This document shows positions 1-11,218 of a stretch of DNA of 64,000 nt, piece after piece. The notes below the pieces were generated by a model. That model was not told where the DNA came from and searched no databases. It saw only the letters and a list, made by a program, of their open reading frames with translations. The stretch comes from Monoplex corrugatus. Taxonomy: Eukaryota > Mollusca > Gastropoda > Littorinimorpha > Ranellidae. The stretch is taken from the NCBI GenBank assembly GCA_030674185.1, contig CM060315.1:86008079-86072078 (forward strand), read 5' to 3'. The position numbers and the translations under genes were made by a program. How positions within the stretch are numbered: position 1 is the first letter of the stretch; each line of letters begins with the position of its first letter.

Positions 1-720
1 TGCTTATTCGTAGATCTTTTCCGTCAACATTGAGTCTCTCCAGTTGGTTGATCAATTCTCATGTCTTACTCGATCGAAAGCCTCGGTATAGTCAACAAAG
101 CATAAATACAAATCCTTATTCATCTCAATTGACCTCTCTATGATAGTTCTTAGGATGTATATGGCATTAATAGTTCCTTTCCCTTCTACAAATCCACACT
201 GTTCTTCTGCTATTCTCTTTTGATTCTATTTCTTGTCCTCATCATGATTATTCTTAACAGGATTTTTGTTACATGACTCATCAAATTGATTGTGCGATGG
301 AGTTCGCATTCTATGGCCCCTGTCTTCTTTGGAAGTGCAATGAAACTTGATTTTGACATATCTTTGGGGATCTTTCCAGTGTCGTAAATTTCTTTTAGGA
401 TGACTGTTATTTTTTCTATGCCAAATTCCTCCAGGGCTTCAATCACTCTGTAGTAATGTTGTATGGTCCTGGGGCTTTTCCTGGTTTCATCCTTTTCAGT
501 GCTGCTCTAACTTCATCTTTCATTATGGGTGGTCCTTCAACGTTCTTTTTTATAATGTGTTCTTCGTTTCTGTCATCTTCAAAAAGGTCTTTAATTTACT
601 CTCCCCATCTGTCCAGTATTTTGTCTTTTTCCATGATAAGCGTGCCATCTTTCGATTTTAAATTAAGCAACCAGTTGATGTGCATGTATTTTTCCTGTAA
701 GCTGTATTTCAAATACATGT
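1..720 (-). mobile_element. RTE-like LINE copy a (RT fragment, cut by window edge)
   Basis: This is part of the commonest repeat in the window, an APE-endonuclease/reverse-transcriptase LINE related to proteins annotated as craniofacial development protein 2-like (RTE clade, by my recollection of the family). The minus strand reads the RT start: the block IEALEEFGIEKITV, then KIPKDMSKS, LPKKTGAIECELHRT and ILLRIIMMRTRNRIKRE. It runs into the EN-RT linker near 700. Stops and frame changes show it is dead. The 3' half lies beyond the left edge. It is antisense to the host gene, like most copies here. Confidence 0.8.
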
Positions 721-1029
721 ATACATGGGAAGTATTTTCATATGGATTCAGATTCAGACGATTTATTCATTTCGGCTATAGTCCCATACGAAGGGCAATA
801 ATGCAAAAACATTTTCTCAGTAATAGGTTTGCAAATTTTGGCATGACTCATCAGGGAAATGGGACAATCACACCACGACAATGTACAATTTCATAGATGT
901 TTATGAAATATCTTCAAACCCTTTGATGTTTCTGTATAGATACTGCATGGTAGCCTTGGTGTTATTCTTGCCGGAAAATCCCATATATTTGTGGGGTTTA
1001 TTCTTTTCTTTGTTCCTTTCTTTAGTCAT

Positions 1030-1640
1030 CAAGCGTCTCACCTGCCTCACCTGTCGGCGTCACCAGGTTCGGCGTTGGCCCAGCTGCACACCTGGACACT
1101 ACCATCTGCCTCCAGGCCGCTCTGTCTTAACTTTTGTGGACGATTTCTTGAATATTTAGGCCACTGATGTTGGTTATGTTCTCGATGTATGAAATTGGAG
1201 TTCTGTCTTTCTTCCTTTCTGCCACCGTTTTTCCTTGAAAGATGGTTGCCATGAGGTCCGTGTTGTTATCTCGTGACACATGGCCAATGTATTTTAGTCT
1301 TCTCTTATTAATGTCTGCTTGTAGTTTCCTGGTGGTATCAAGTTCTTCCAGGACACTTTCATAAGTTCTTCTGTCTGTCCATTTGACACGTAGTAGTCTC
1401 CGATAAAACCACATCTCTGCTGCCTAAATGCTTCTGCAATCAGTTTTTCTCAGAGTCCAGGCTTCTCAGCCATAAATCATGACTGGCCAGATCAAACATT
1501 TTAAAAGGCTAACTTTCAGGTCATTTGGTTTACCTCTGTCTTTCCAGATGTTGTTGAGTTGGACCATTTTTTGTTTTGCCTTTCCAATTCTTATTTTGAT
1601 GTCTATAGAGCAGGTTCCATCATCAGTTTTTACAGCCAAG
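1030..1640 (-). mobile_element. LINE family D, C-terminal RT fragment
   Basis: The minus strand encodes a LINE C-terminal tail distinct from the RTE-like family: MWFYRRLLRVKWTDRRT, then KRRLKYIGHVSRD, then ISYIENITNISGLNIQEIV. This is the post-RT region in which LINEs carry an R(W/Y)xGH(V/I) motif. The order is right (5' part toward 1640, end toward 1030), but stops at 1410-1440 break it. No tail or target duplication was recognised. The exact clade cannot be assigned by eye. Confidence 0.65.
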
Positions 1641-2735
1641 AGATTTTAAATCCTTAACATTTTCCAAAGGAACTTTGTTAATTAAGATGTCATGATTGTT
1701 TCTTTTTCTTTTTGTTGTTTGTTTTTGAAGAGTCTCTACAAGTATGCTTCCGACAGCTGCTGTCATATACATACGTACCGTCATCATGGCTGCCTTTCAC
1801 ATCCTTGGATACTCTCTCCCCAGTAGCAAGTGAGTTCTGTTTTTCCCTGGGCGTCTCAGAAGACGTAGAACTATGACTTTTTTTCTTGTCTTGGTGTCAT
1901 TATGTGCACTTTTTGGCAAAAATACTTAGGTGGGTTGCCATTACCTTCCTCAAGCACAGTGCACATACTGTGCAGTGTCCTGGCCATTGTTTCCTTGGAA
2001 ATCTTCTGCCCATGACCATGAAGTAGAAGCCAGTTGTTGTGCAGCACTCTGCCTTCGCCTCCTAATTCATCCATCTCCTGCTTCCAGGACTTCAGTGGTT
2101 GTAGTTGTGGCGACCCTGCTCGTTTGACAGTATTCATTGTAAGTTGTGAGACCACTTTATAGAAGTACAGCTACCACCCTATACCCCAGCCTCCCCTAGA
2201 ATACTGACGCCGTTTGGTCCGCGACTGTTTATTGGGTATTCACAGCTGGCCCCCATATTCTGGGGGTCGTTCTCCTATCTGCCACCTGGGGACGTGTTGG
2301 GTCGGGGACGGTCGCCCCATGATTTACCCAAGAGTAGGGATCACAAAGCAAAATGGACTTTCATCCTCAATATGACACTTAAACAATGTAAATTTCATAT
2401 CGTTTACAACATTTGCTGTGTATTGTCTGATCATCGTAACGGTATCTGACAAAGCACCTCTACATTTTCCTGATGGTAACTGAATACATCTGTTCATATC
2501 CGTTAACGTGTAAGGTTCAATATGGCATCAATTTTAAGCAATATCTGACAAAGACAGATCTGTCAGTAGTTTGAATATGATTATTCCACTCCTGCCATAT
2601 ACATGTACAATCTACAAAATCTCCACTTAAAACTATTTTCAAAAACTTAAGTAAAATGTGAAGTAAAGACGAAAAGTATTTCGGATACTTTCGTGAAATT
2701 GAAAGAAAAGACAAGCTTGACTGTAGGTTTTACAG
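1641..2735. other. No gene recognised
   Basis: The overlapping short frames at 1871-2155 have no recognisable domain. The GC-richer block 2165-2350 has a small hairpin (CCCCCA/TGGGGG around 2250-2267) and resembles untranslated repeat sequence, but I could not tie it to any family. Confidence 0.4.
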
Positions 2736-2925
2736 ATAAACTGATGGGTGTAATAGTCAAGTGGATAAGGTGTCGGACTTTCAGTCAGACGGTTTGGGTC
2801 CAAATCTACCTGGACACCTGAGGAGAAAAGTTGAGGCCTCAACGGCAAACGAACCCTGAAACCTCGAGTTTAGTCATTGGCAGGAGAACATCTAAATCAT
2901 TCCGCCACTCTTCTCCTACAATAAG
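2736..2925 (+). repeat. tRNA-derived SINE, diverged
   Basis: The head resembles a tRNA: a box-A-like TAGTCAAGTGG at about 2752, a stem-loop around GGACTTTCAGTC, and a degraded box B (GGTTTGGGTCCAAATC) at about 2790. A non-tRNA body follows to about 2925. It does not fold as a clean tRNA, so a SINE is more likely. Another tRNA-headed element with a better box B lies at 63525. Confidence 0.5.
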
Positions 2926-3294
2926 CTTAGTTCCGCAGTTTTTCACTGATACAAGTCAAATGTCAAGATCGTAGCAACGCCAGATACGACAGCAAGTGTC
3001 ACAAAGACGTTCATTAACAGATGTTGACCAAATTCGACCACATGTCGAGCCTAGTCCAGACTCTCCTAGTCTTGTGTTAGGCCTACACAATTTTCCTGTA
3101 GAAAGTGTGTGTATGTGCGCGTGCGTGTGTGTGTGGTGTGTCAAAGTGAGGGAAATTTGAAAAAGTGCCTTGGTCTTACATGCCATTTTGCTCTCACTGT
3201 CTCCGTACACAGTGAGTGACAAGGGTGGTGAGCGATACAAAAACACTTTGTCAACAGTGTGGATATGTCAGTAATGAATTGAATTTTCGTCCAC

Positions 3295-3445
3295 ACGCAA
3301 AGTCAGAACAAAATTGAGGCAACTGAAATGTGGTTTCTTAGAAGAATGTTGAGAGTTCCATGGACAGCAAAGAAAACAAACGAGACAATCTTGAAGGAGG
3401 CAGACACAAGAAGATCATTAATAAAAAAAAAAAAAAAAAGATCCA
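3295..3445 (+). mobile_element. RTE-like LINE, short sense fragment
   Basis: The plus strand reads WFLRRMLRVPWTAKKTNET and then an Ala-Asp-Thr-Arg-Arg block, the same C-terminal segment found antisense in the other RTE-like copies. It ends in an A-rich run at 3423-3439. It is one of only two sense fragments of this family in the window, and both are short. Confidence 0.75.
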
Positions 3446-3488
3446 TCTCCTGAAGGAAAGCTAAGGGCTTGTATCACCAGGACCTAAA

Positions 3489-3760
3489 TAATGATGATGA
3501 TGATGATGATTATCACAACAACAACAACAACAACAACAACAATAATAATAATAACCATAATCATCATCATCATCATCATCATTATCATCATCATCATCAT
3601 CATCATAACAATAATAACAATAATAACAACAATAATAATAAATAAATGATAACAATATAATAATAATGACAACAATAACAATAACAAGGCGCCAAATCTT
3701 GATTCAAGAATCAAACCAAGGCGAGCACTCTGGTCATTCACACACAATGACCAAACCTCC
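3489..3760 (-). repeat. Trinucleotide tract plus CR1/L2-like LINE 3' end
   Basis: GAT, AAC, AAT and ATC trinucleotides fill 3489-3690. Next to them at about 3691-3720 is GGCGCCAAATCTTGATTC, similar to the 3' terminus of the CR1/L2-like LINE at 45.97 kb (GCGCAAAATCTTGAT) and to about 28240. I read this as the tail of an antisense LINE whose body is lost. The polypeptides predicted across it are repeat artefacts. Confidence 0.55.
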
Positions 3761-3842
3761 AGGGCACAGAACAAATGGGAGGGGGAAGACAGGAGGGGAA
3801 TAGGGCGTGTGACCCGTGACCCAGCCATCCTCCTCCCTCTGT

Positions 3843-3989
3843 CTCACTCACACACAGACACACACACACACACCACGCACGCACACACGCACGCACACAC
3901 GCAAGCACGCACGCACGCACACACACACAAGATACTGAGCTAAGGTATACCCAGGCCCTTTCAAATGATCCTTGAACCAAGTCGTCATT

Positions 3990-4021
<32 letters not shown>

Positions 4022-4272
4022 CTCTCTGTCTCTCTCTCTCTCTGTCTCTCTCTCTCTCTGTCTCTCTCTGTCTCTGTCTCTCTCTCTCTCTCTCTGTCTC
4101 TGTCTCTCTCTCTGTCTCTCTCTGTCTCTCTCTGTCTCTCTCTGTCTCTCTCTTGTCTCTCTCTGTCCTCTCTGTCTCTCTCTGTCTCTCTCTCTCTGTG
4201 TCTCTCTCTCTGTGTCTCTCTCTGTGTCTGTCTGTCTATCTCTCTCTGTCTCTCTCTCTCTGTGTCTCTGTC

Positions 4273-4327
<55 letters not shown>

Positions 4328-4343
4328 ACACACACACACACAC
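3843..4343. repeat. CA/CGCA microsatellite and 330-bp CT/CTGT polypyrimidine tract
   Basis: 3843-3932 is CA and CGCA repeats. 3993-4315 is an almost pure C/T tract (CT with CTGT interruptions), followed by CA repeats to 4343. All long frames here encode Leu-Ser or Arg-Glu repeats only. Confidence 0.95.
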
Positions 4344-4509
4344 TGTTCCAACATATTCTCTTTTTCTTTTTCCCCCTCTCCTTTTCTTTTTTTTCTTTTT
4401 TTTATCAATTGTCTGGAAGAATGCTAATGACTTGTACCATCGCAATCTGATTGATCCCCCTGGGAGAAAGCTAGGGGCATGTCGATTTTGTCATTAACCT
4501 CAAATCTTA

Positions 4510-4585
4510 AACAAGTGCAACCGCCCGCGTTCAAGCAAACAGGAACCAGAAAAACGCGAAAACAATCTAAACGAGTACTTACGAG
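4510..4585 (+). repeat. Dispersed repeat P, partial copy
   Basis: It contains CCCGCGTTCAAGCAAACAGG, then AACCAGAAAAACGCGAAAA and GAGTACTTACGAG. This matches the left part of the repeat at 55960 and, reverse-complemented, the ends of the copies at 10.9 and 32.8 kb. The right part (TTTGTCAAGCGTAA) is absent. Confidence 0.6.
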
Positions 4586-5028
4586 ACCAGTGTTTCAGTC
4601 TCTTCTATCTTGTTGTAATTTGGTCTGGACGGTTTCTTACTTGGTGGTCGATCTCGGTTCTGTCGTCCTTTGAGCCGTCATCCAAGGCAAGTCACTCCTC
4701 CTTTCTCATGAATATCAATAAGGGAGCGTCTATTGTAAGCACATACGTCACATCCCCCTCTCTTCGCAGAACAGGTCGATTAACGAGGTCTAACATTAAA
4801 ATACAAAGTAGAACAAGTCTGGCGTGGAGGCTGTATCACGTTTGATGCAAATGCTTGAAACGATAAAAACACAGGAGAGTTTGGTCTCAGAAGTCCCTGA
4901 AATGTCGTTGGAATACTGAACTCTTCGGCCTACCAGATAAGCAAGCATCCTTGAACAGTCAGTAAATAGTTTTGAAATAAACAAATAAACGTTCAACGTC
5001 AAAACTCGAAGTTGGTTGCTATGTATAT

Positions 5029-5158
<130 letters not shown>

Positions 5159-5227
5159 GCAAAAGAAGGAACTGGTTCAAAGAAACTAAAACTAGAATTA
5201 TAATCAACACTAATGTCACTAGCTGCA

Positions 5228-6219
5228 CTATTTGCATCTTTCAAGCTTTCTTGTGACTGATGTGGAAACATAGTCTTTCAGGTGGACAGGTGGTTTCACA
5301 TTTCGGCCACATCTTGTTTTTTGATGAGAATCGCTTTGACTTGATGATTGACCCTCTAGTCTTTGGACAGCATCACTGGTCTCAGCCTCACTCGAACTAG
5401 TTGAAAACTGATTTGTTTTCGGTCTCTGTACAATATTTGGAGACTTTACAACAGCAGGACTTCTTTCTTTGGAGCTGTAGACCCACGTGGAGGGAACAAT
5501 TTTCTCCCTCTTGGTCCTCTGGTGCATTTTCTGACGTTTCACCCAAGGAAGCTGACTCTGCTGCTCAGTCTGTCTGATGCTGGCATCCCTTGATATTCTT
5601 TTGTGTTTCTTATCTGTCTCCAATTCCTTCTGTAGCATCGCCCATCTTCAGCACGGATGTTATATGATCTGATGTCCACTTGCTTGTCTACTTCTGCTTT
5701 TATCCAAGTCTTTGATCCCAGTGGACAAAATCTGACAATTTGTCCTGGTTTTAGCTCAGCCAGTTCTACTGCTCCCTTGTTATAGAAGTAGGCCTGCTTT
5801 CTTTTTCTGTTTTGCAGTCCTTGTTTGACCTGTCTGATGGAAGGTCTCAGCACTGGCTTGGCAATGGGAACTTGTGTTCTTGTTCTCCTTCCGAATAATC
5901 TCTGAGCCGGTGAGTAGTGTACTACTTCTGAAAGAATATTTCTCAGTTCAAGCAAAGCCAGAAGAGGATCTTGTCCAGTGTGCTGGGCTTTGCACAGACA
6001 GCGTTTTGCCACTTTGACTGCACTTTCAGCTTTTCCATTTGATTGTGGGTATCCTGAAGAACTGGTAACATGTTCAAAACCATAAGTCCTGGAAAACTTG
6101 TCAAACTTGGATGAATTGAATGGTGGACCATTGTCTGTAGTCAGTCGTTCTGGAATGCCATGTCTGGCAAAATGTGCTTTCACTTTCTTGATCACTTCTT
6201 TGCTATCTTTGCTGTTCAA
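5228..6219 (-). pseudogene. Ty3/Gypsy-like integrase core and C-terminal tail
   Basis: Two overlapping minus frames make up the end of a retrotransposon pol. The upstream frame (5539-6219) has the integrase core: RLTTDNGPPFNSS (second catalytic Asp), then SNGKAESAVKVAKR (catalytic Glu), then a GPY/F-like stretch with LKPGQIVRF. The tail (5228-5638) ends in RCGRNVKPPVHLKDYV, the usual closing motif of Gypsy pol proteins. A frame change between the two breaks the protein. Known family role: insertion of retrotransposon cDNA. Here it is inactive. Confidence 0.85.
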
Positions 6220-6743
6220 ACGGTCAACTTAAAAAGATGTGAGTAATGATCAACTGTGACCAAGTAGTCAATTCCATTTAATTCAAACAGATCAGCTGCT
6301 ACATATTGCCAGGGCAGTCCAGGTATCTCAATACTTATGAGTGGTTCCTTTTGCTGATTTGGGCTGAATGCTTGACATGTTGAACATTCACTGATGAAGT
6401 TTTCAGTCTCCATTCATTCTGGGCCAGTAGAGTTTCTCTCTTGCTCATCTTACACAGCTCTGGATTCCTGCATGACTTGAATGGATTTTCTGTATGACCT
6501 GTCATCTGTGTTGTTCAGGTACATGTACTACTATTCCTGTCCCTTGAACACTAGTCCATTGTGTACAGACAATTCATCTCTGAATGTGAAAAATTCCTGT
6601 GCTGACAACGGTAATTCTTTTTTTTTTGTATCTGGCCATCCATGGAGTATGATTTTCATCAGCTGGTTCATCTCAGGATCTTCTTTGGTTGCCTTCTGCA
6701 GATTCAAAAGACTTTCTTCACTGATGGTGAACTCCTGAAACAC
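6216..6743 (-). pseudogene. Ty3/Gypsy-like RNase H-integrase linker and integrase N-terminal part
   Basis: Minus-strand pieces in at least two frames. 6531-6743 is the linker containing LPLSAQEFFTFRDEL and HNGLVFKG, typical of the segment before the integrase zinc-binding region. 6216-6413 has CSTCQAFSPNQQKEPL (the Cys pair of the HHCC finger) and VAADLFEL with VTVDHYSH, holding the first catalytic Asp. Stops around 6414-6530 remove the His part of the finger. Confidence 0.8.
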
Positions 6744-6802
6744 ATCATTTGTTCCAGTTCAATGCAAAAGATGACTTCTTTGTGGCTGATTTGATTTTCT
6801 GG

Positions 6803-7660
6803 CTACTCACTGATAGATCTGCTGAGAGTGTCAACAAGATACATGTCCGATCCTCGCTTGTAGATAACAGCATAGTCATACTTCTGCGTACGTAAAAGCA
6901 TTCTTTGCATGCGCTTGGGTGCTGACAGAAGACTCTTTTTGTGGATCACTTCAAGTGGTTTATGATCTGTCACAACGGTGATGTGACGCCCGTAGACATA
7001 CCTCTCGAATCGCTCCAGCCCAAACACTATGGCCAACATTTCTTTTTCTATTTGAGCTTAGTGTTTCTGTTTCAGTAAGTGCCCTTGATGCATACTGTCC
7101 TGGTTGTCCATCTTGCATGAGGCACGCACCCAGACCATATGACAAGGCAGCACACTGGAGTGTTGTTTTCAGCTTTCCTGTTGGATCAAATCTTCTCAAA
7201 ACAGGAGGTTTGGAGAGGATTTTCTTCACTTTGTCAAATGTTTTTCCATGCACATTTGGGTCCCATTTAAAATGGCTGCTTTTCTTGACCAATTTTCTGA
7301 GTGGCGCTCCTTCCTCTGAAAGATTTGGAGCAAACTTTTGCGAGTAGCCTATCACTCCCAGGAGACATTGCACCCGTTGCTTGTTCTGAGGAGTTGTCAA
7401 CTGTTGTACTGCATCAGCTTTCTTAGGGTGAGGTTTTAGACCTTCTCGTGACAGAATATGACCCAAGTATGAAATTTCAGTTTTCTTTAGTTCCATTTTT
7501 TCTTTGTTCAACTTTATGCCTTTCTCTCTGCATCTTTGAAAAAGCCTGCCCAAGTTTCCATCATGGTCTGCTGCTCCTTCTTCACCAGTTAGTTTGTTTC
7601 CCCGTTTCCCCAGACAATGATATCATCCGGGTAATCCTGCCAGTGCCTCATCCATTCTTC
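6803..7660 (-). pseudogene. Ty3/Gypsy-like RT C-terminal half and RNase H
   Basis: The catalytic RT box reads YPDD around 7615-7627, in a different frame from the RT start. 6960-7553 gives the thumb (SYLGHILSREGL) and the RNase H start. There the usual Asp of the first catalytic motif is replaced: the sequence reads LQCAALSYGLGACL. 6803-7039 gives HITVVTDHKPLEVI and VDTLSRSI. At least two frame changes and the lost Asp mean no active enzyme. Confidence 0.85.
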
Positions 7661-7689
7661 TCTGTAATTCTTTATGAGCAAGTGAGATT

Positions 7690-8505
7690 CCGAATGGCAT
7701 TTTCTTCTACCTGTATTTTCCAAAAGGTGTTTCAAAAGTTGTCATGTAGCTGCTTTCTTTGTCAAGTTCCACATGGCAAAATCCATTTCTTGCATCCAGA
7801 TGTGAGAAATATCTTGCTTTCTGTATATCTGGAAGAATGTCCTCTATGGTTGGCACTGGGTATTTATTTCTTTTCAGGACTTCATTCAATGGTCTGGGAT
7901 CAATACAGAGTCTGATTTTACCATTTGGCTTCATAGCAACAACCAAACTACTGATCCAGTCAGTCAGCACTTTCACAGGTTTCACAACTCCTTTTTTTTT
8001 CAACCCGTCCGGTTCATTTTTTACTTTTTCTTTGACAGTCAGAGGCCATTTTCTGCAAGGCATTTTGACAAGAACGGCATTTCGATCTGCGTGAAGATGA
8101 AGTTTTCCTTCAAGAGTTCCAACCTCTCCCTCAAACACATCATGGTACTCATACAAAACATCAGTATCTTTGTCTGCAGAAATTGCTGCACTGTTCTCAA
8201 CATTCACAGTTAATAGCTCCATTCCCTGCACAGCTCTCAGTCCAAGAATGGGCTTACAATTCTGTAAGGTGATAACAAACTTCACCTTGTATCTCTTCTT
8301 GTTTCTGAGATTTTTAACGACTTCTCCTATAGGTTTCATCTCTGTTTTATTGAACATCACCAACTTGCTGTTTGTGTTCTCTAGATTTTGCAGCCTAACA
8401 TCTCCTGTCACCTCTTCATAAACTTGTTCTGGCATTACATTTGTTGTAACTCCACTGTCTAACAAAAATGTCACGTGCTTCATTCCTATAATAGAAAGAC
8501 AAACA
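7690..8505 (-). pseudogene. Ty3/Gypsy-like protease and RT N-terminal half
   Basis: In order on the minus strand: an aspartic protease motif LLDSGVTTNVMP, a connecting region, then RT with LCIDPRPLNEVLKRNKYPVP and FSHLDARNGFCHVELD. The frame is continuous with sequence beyond 8505, but that upstream part is dispersed repeat P and not gag, so the element lacks gag and its 5' LTR. No convincing LTR pair was found at either side. Confidence 0.85.
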
Positions 8506-8620
8506 TTTTCGGCCAACTGGCCTTTGTCAAGCGTGAACGTAAGACAACATATACAAAAATGAAGTGAAAAAGAGCACAACTTTCCTGCTACCTCGTCCAA
8601 TAGAAAGTGTTTGTGACTTA
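8503..8620 (+). repeat. Dispersed repeat P, partial copy
   Basis: It contains CGGCCAACTGGCCTTTGTCA, AGCGTGAACGTAAGAC and ACTTTCCTGCT, matching 32560-32650 and 57755-57860. It abuts the truncated 5' end of the Gypsy remnant. Confidence 0.7.
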
Positions 8621-8802
8621 TAGTGGTAAAACTGGAAGAAGGGAGGGAGATACGATGTCTTGGGGGAAGTGAGATGAATTCTGCAATGTAGAAATGGTCA
8701 TGCATATTATCATTGTTTCATCTTGAAGAGGGTCCAGTGCCAAAACTATGATGCACATGCTGAGAGTAGTTTCTTGAGTGTAAATATAATCAATAATATA
8801 TG

Positions 8803-8945
<143 letters not shown>

Positions 8946-9144
8946 ATTTAACGTCTTTTCACTATAAGTGACATCAGACGAGTGTATGTGTGTGTGAGTG
9001 CGTGTGTGTGTGGGGGGGGGGGATACATATGCATATGCATATACATACTTTACCACATAGATACAAAAATAAAAGGAAATAAGCATATGGTCGAGTGAAC
9101 AGAAAAATATGTAATGATTGAGAAGAATGGCCGTTGTAAATAAA

Positions 9145-10235
9145 CTGTGCCTAGTGCAACGAATCCAGTCTGACCTTTCAAAAGGAAGAAAAACATCCTA
9201 ATCCAATAGCCAAGAAAAAGACCGCAAAGCAGTCATGGGCATATACACGTATAAACGCTCACTAAAAGAAGATTCTATGCATTAATTCACTCAAACGACA
9301 TAAACTTAGCCATGTATGCATGGACTGAGGAATTAATACTTATACACTCGAATAACACACACGCCCATACACATACATACACAGGTAAAAGTACGTGCAC
9401 ATGGAAGAATCATTGCACTGCCTGCGTTCTGTAGAGAAAATCGTTATGGTTTATCAATGAGACCACGTGGCTTGCGTGTTCCAAGTTTATCTACGAGATC
9501 GGATTCTCTGTCTTTCCTGTCTATGGTGCTGTCACTGTATAAAAACCACGGGCCTTTCATCCGGATGTCGTTGATCGAGTGGTCGAAATGATTTGAAATA
9601 GTTTTATCTCTTTAATGCCAGATATCAGCAGATTTGTGAAAATGTCTTGTGAAAGTACATGCATAAAAGAGCCATGTCCTTACAAAGAAATGTAAACAAA
9701 AGCAGATAAAATTACGTGAATTGACATTATACTGCATTCTGTTGAGGAAATCTTTATGGTTTGTCACTGAGACCGTGTGGTTTGCATGTACTTTTACCCT
9801 GGTGTGTATGTGCGTGCGTGTGAATTCGCTCGAATGTATAGGTATTAACTTCCTTATCCTTGGTGTATAATGTTTATATTGCTTGGATGAATTTATGCAT
9901 ACAATCATTTTTCAATGTGCCCTTGAGTCCTTGCTGATTAGCGATACTTTCATTTCTCCTCTCAATGTCTTATCGTACTGAAATAGATCATAACAAAGTA
10001 TTATCTTGTCGTACTGAAATAGACCACAAATTATTATCACCATTTTCCCACCTCAGTGAGGTCTTGGCTTTGTGGCTGCACATATGGCTTTATGTTTTTA
10101 TGTTTTAATCTCGTTTCACAAGACTGACTAAGGGTTTTTTCTCTGGGGACTCCGGTTTTCCCTTCAGTCCCTTGGCTGTTGGTTTAGGATGTTTTTCTTC
10201 CTGTTCCAAGGTCAGACTGGATTCGTTGCACTAGG
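9145..10235. repeat. Large imperfect inverted repeat
   Basis: The left arm starts TGCCTAGTGCAACGAATCCA at 9147 and includes GAAGAAAAACATCCTAA. The same words occur reverse-complemented near 10190-10237. Further in, TATGCATTAATTCA (about 9278) and GGTAAAAGTACGTGCA (about 9388) match the reverse complement near 9890 and 9790. The right arm has about 200 extra bases (9925-10130). The innermost block (9420-9475 and 9730-9788) is instead in direct orientation. No gene is seen inside. Confidence 0.7.
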
Positions 10236-10620
10236 CATTTGTTGGTAAGAATGCTTGTCATCTTCTTGAATGCTGTTTTGGCATGGCCGATTCTGCCAGC
10301 TATTTCCGATGTGCATCTGCCATTTGCTGTTATTTTGCATGAGGGGATTTCATGTTTTTTACTGATCACCATGACTTCAGTCTTCCTGCTATTTAGTTCC
10401 AACCCCTTACCTTTGCTTTCTATTTCTAGTATATTCACAAAGTTTTGTAGGTCCCTTTCATTTTCTGCAATTAGCACGATGTCATCTGCGTACCGAATGT
10501 TGTTTATCATTTTCCCTCCAACCTTTAATCCAGGGTCTTCTAGGTTTCTCATGATGTTTTCGCTGTATAGTAAAAACAGATCTGGTGACAAAACACAACC
10601 CTGTCTGACTCCTGTCTGAT
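10236..10620 (-). mobile_element. RTE-like LINE copy c (RT palm fragment)
   Basis: The minus strand encodes TGVRQGCVLSPDLFLLYSEN, the catalytic box RYADDIVLIAEN, and ELNSRKTEVMVISKKHE. The left end (3' part) stops at 10236, where the inverted repeat begins. The right end stops at about 10620. It is a 385-bp remnant. Confidence 0.85.
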
Positions 10621-10869
10621 ATGCGTGTATATTGATACATTTGTGTGTATGTATGTACACGTATGTATGTATATACATTCTTTAATAGTAATATACTTAT
10701 AGTTTTTGCCCTGGACCCTCTTCCGGATAGAACAATATTAGTATGGCATGGCCACTTTTCAAATTACAGAATTCATCTCACTTCCCCTCTGACATCACAC
10801 TTGCCTCCGCTCTCCCTAGTTCTCATCATTACTAACAAATACATTGTGATTTCATTTTAGTCCATTTCT

Positions 10870-11060
10870 CCACTGGACGACGCAGCAGAGAAGTATTGGT
10901 CTTTTTCTCCTTGATGTTTGTATTTGTTGTTTGTTTTTTTGTGCACTTACGTTTACGCCTGACAAAGGCCAGTTGGCGAACAGTTGTACCTGTCTTGTCT
11001 GGTTGTATTATATACGCGTTCTGATTCCATCTTCGTGTTTTTCTGGTTCCTGCTTTGTAT
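10870..11060 (-). repeat. Dispersed repeat P copy
   Basis: It reads GACAAAGGCCAGTTGGCGAA, then TGCCTGT-like, TTGTATTATATACGCGTTCT and TTTTTCTGGTTCCTGC. This is the reverse complement of the 55960 copy and the same orientation as 32720-32830. It ends about 160 bp before the host gene's start codon. Confidence 0.7.
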
Positions 11061-11218
11061 AACGATCGTGGATACTTTATATTTCGATTTCTTTTTCAGT
11101 ATTATCAAGAGTGTGAATGCTGATCTTTTATGATAATATGAAATTTGTTCCTGTTTATTTCCACCAACAGCGTGTGTACACTTTCCATTTTATACATAAT
11201 ATCAAGCATGTACAAATA

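Noticed and set aside
3848..4450. Open frames of 114-186 codons on both strands
   Set aside because: They are translations of CT/GA and CA repeats (Leu-Ser, Arg-Glu, Cys-Val); not genes.
7117..8421. Plus-strand frames of 76-155 codons
   Set aside because: They are shadows of the minus-strand Gypsy pol.
11117..11218. Upstream in-frame ATG for exon 1
   Set aside because: The added 34 residues would put the hydrophobic leader internally; the ATG at 11219 fits a signal peptide or anchor better.
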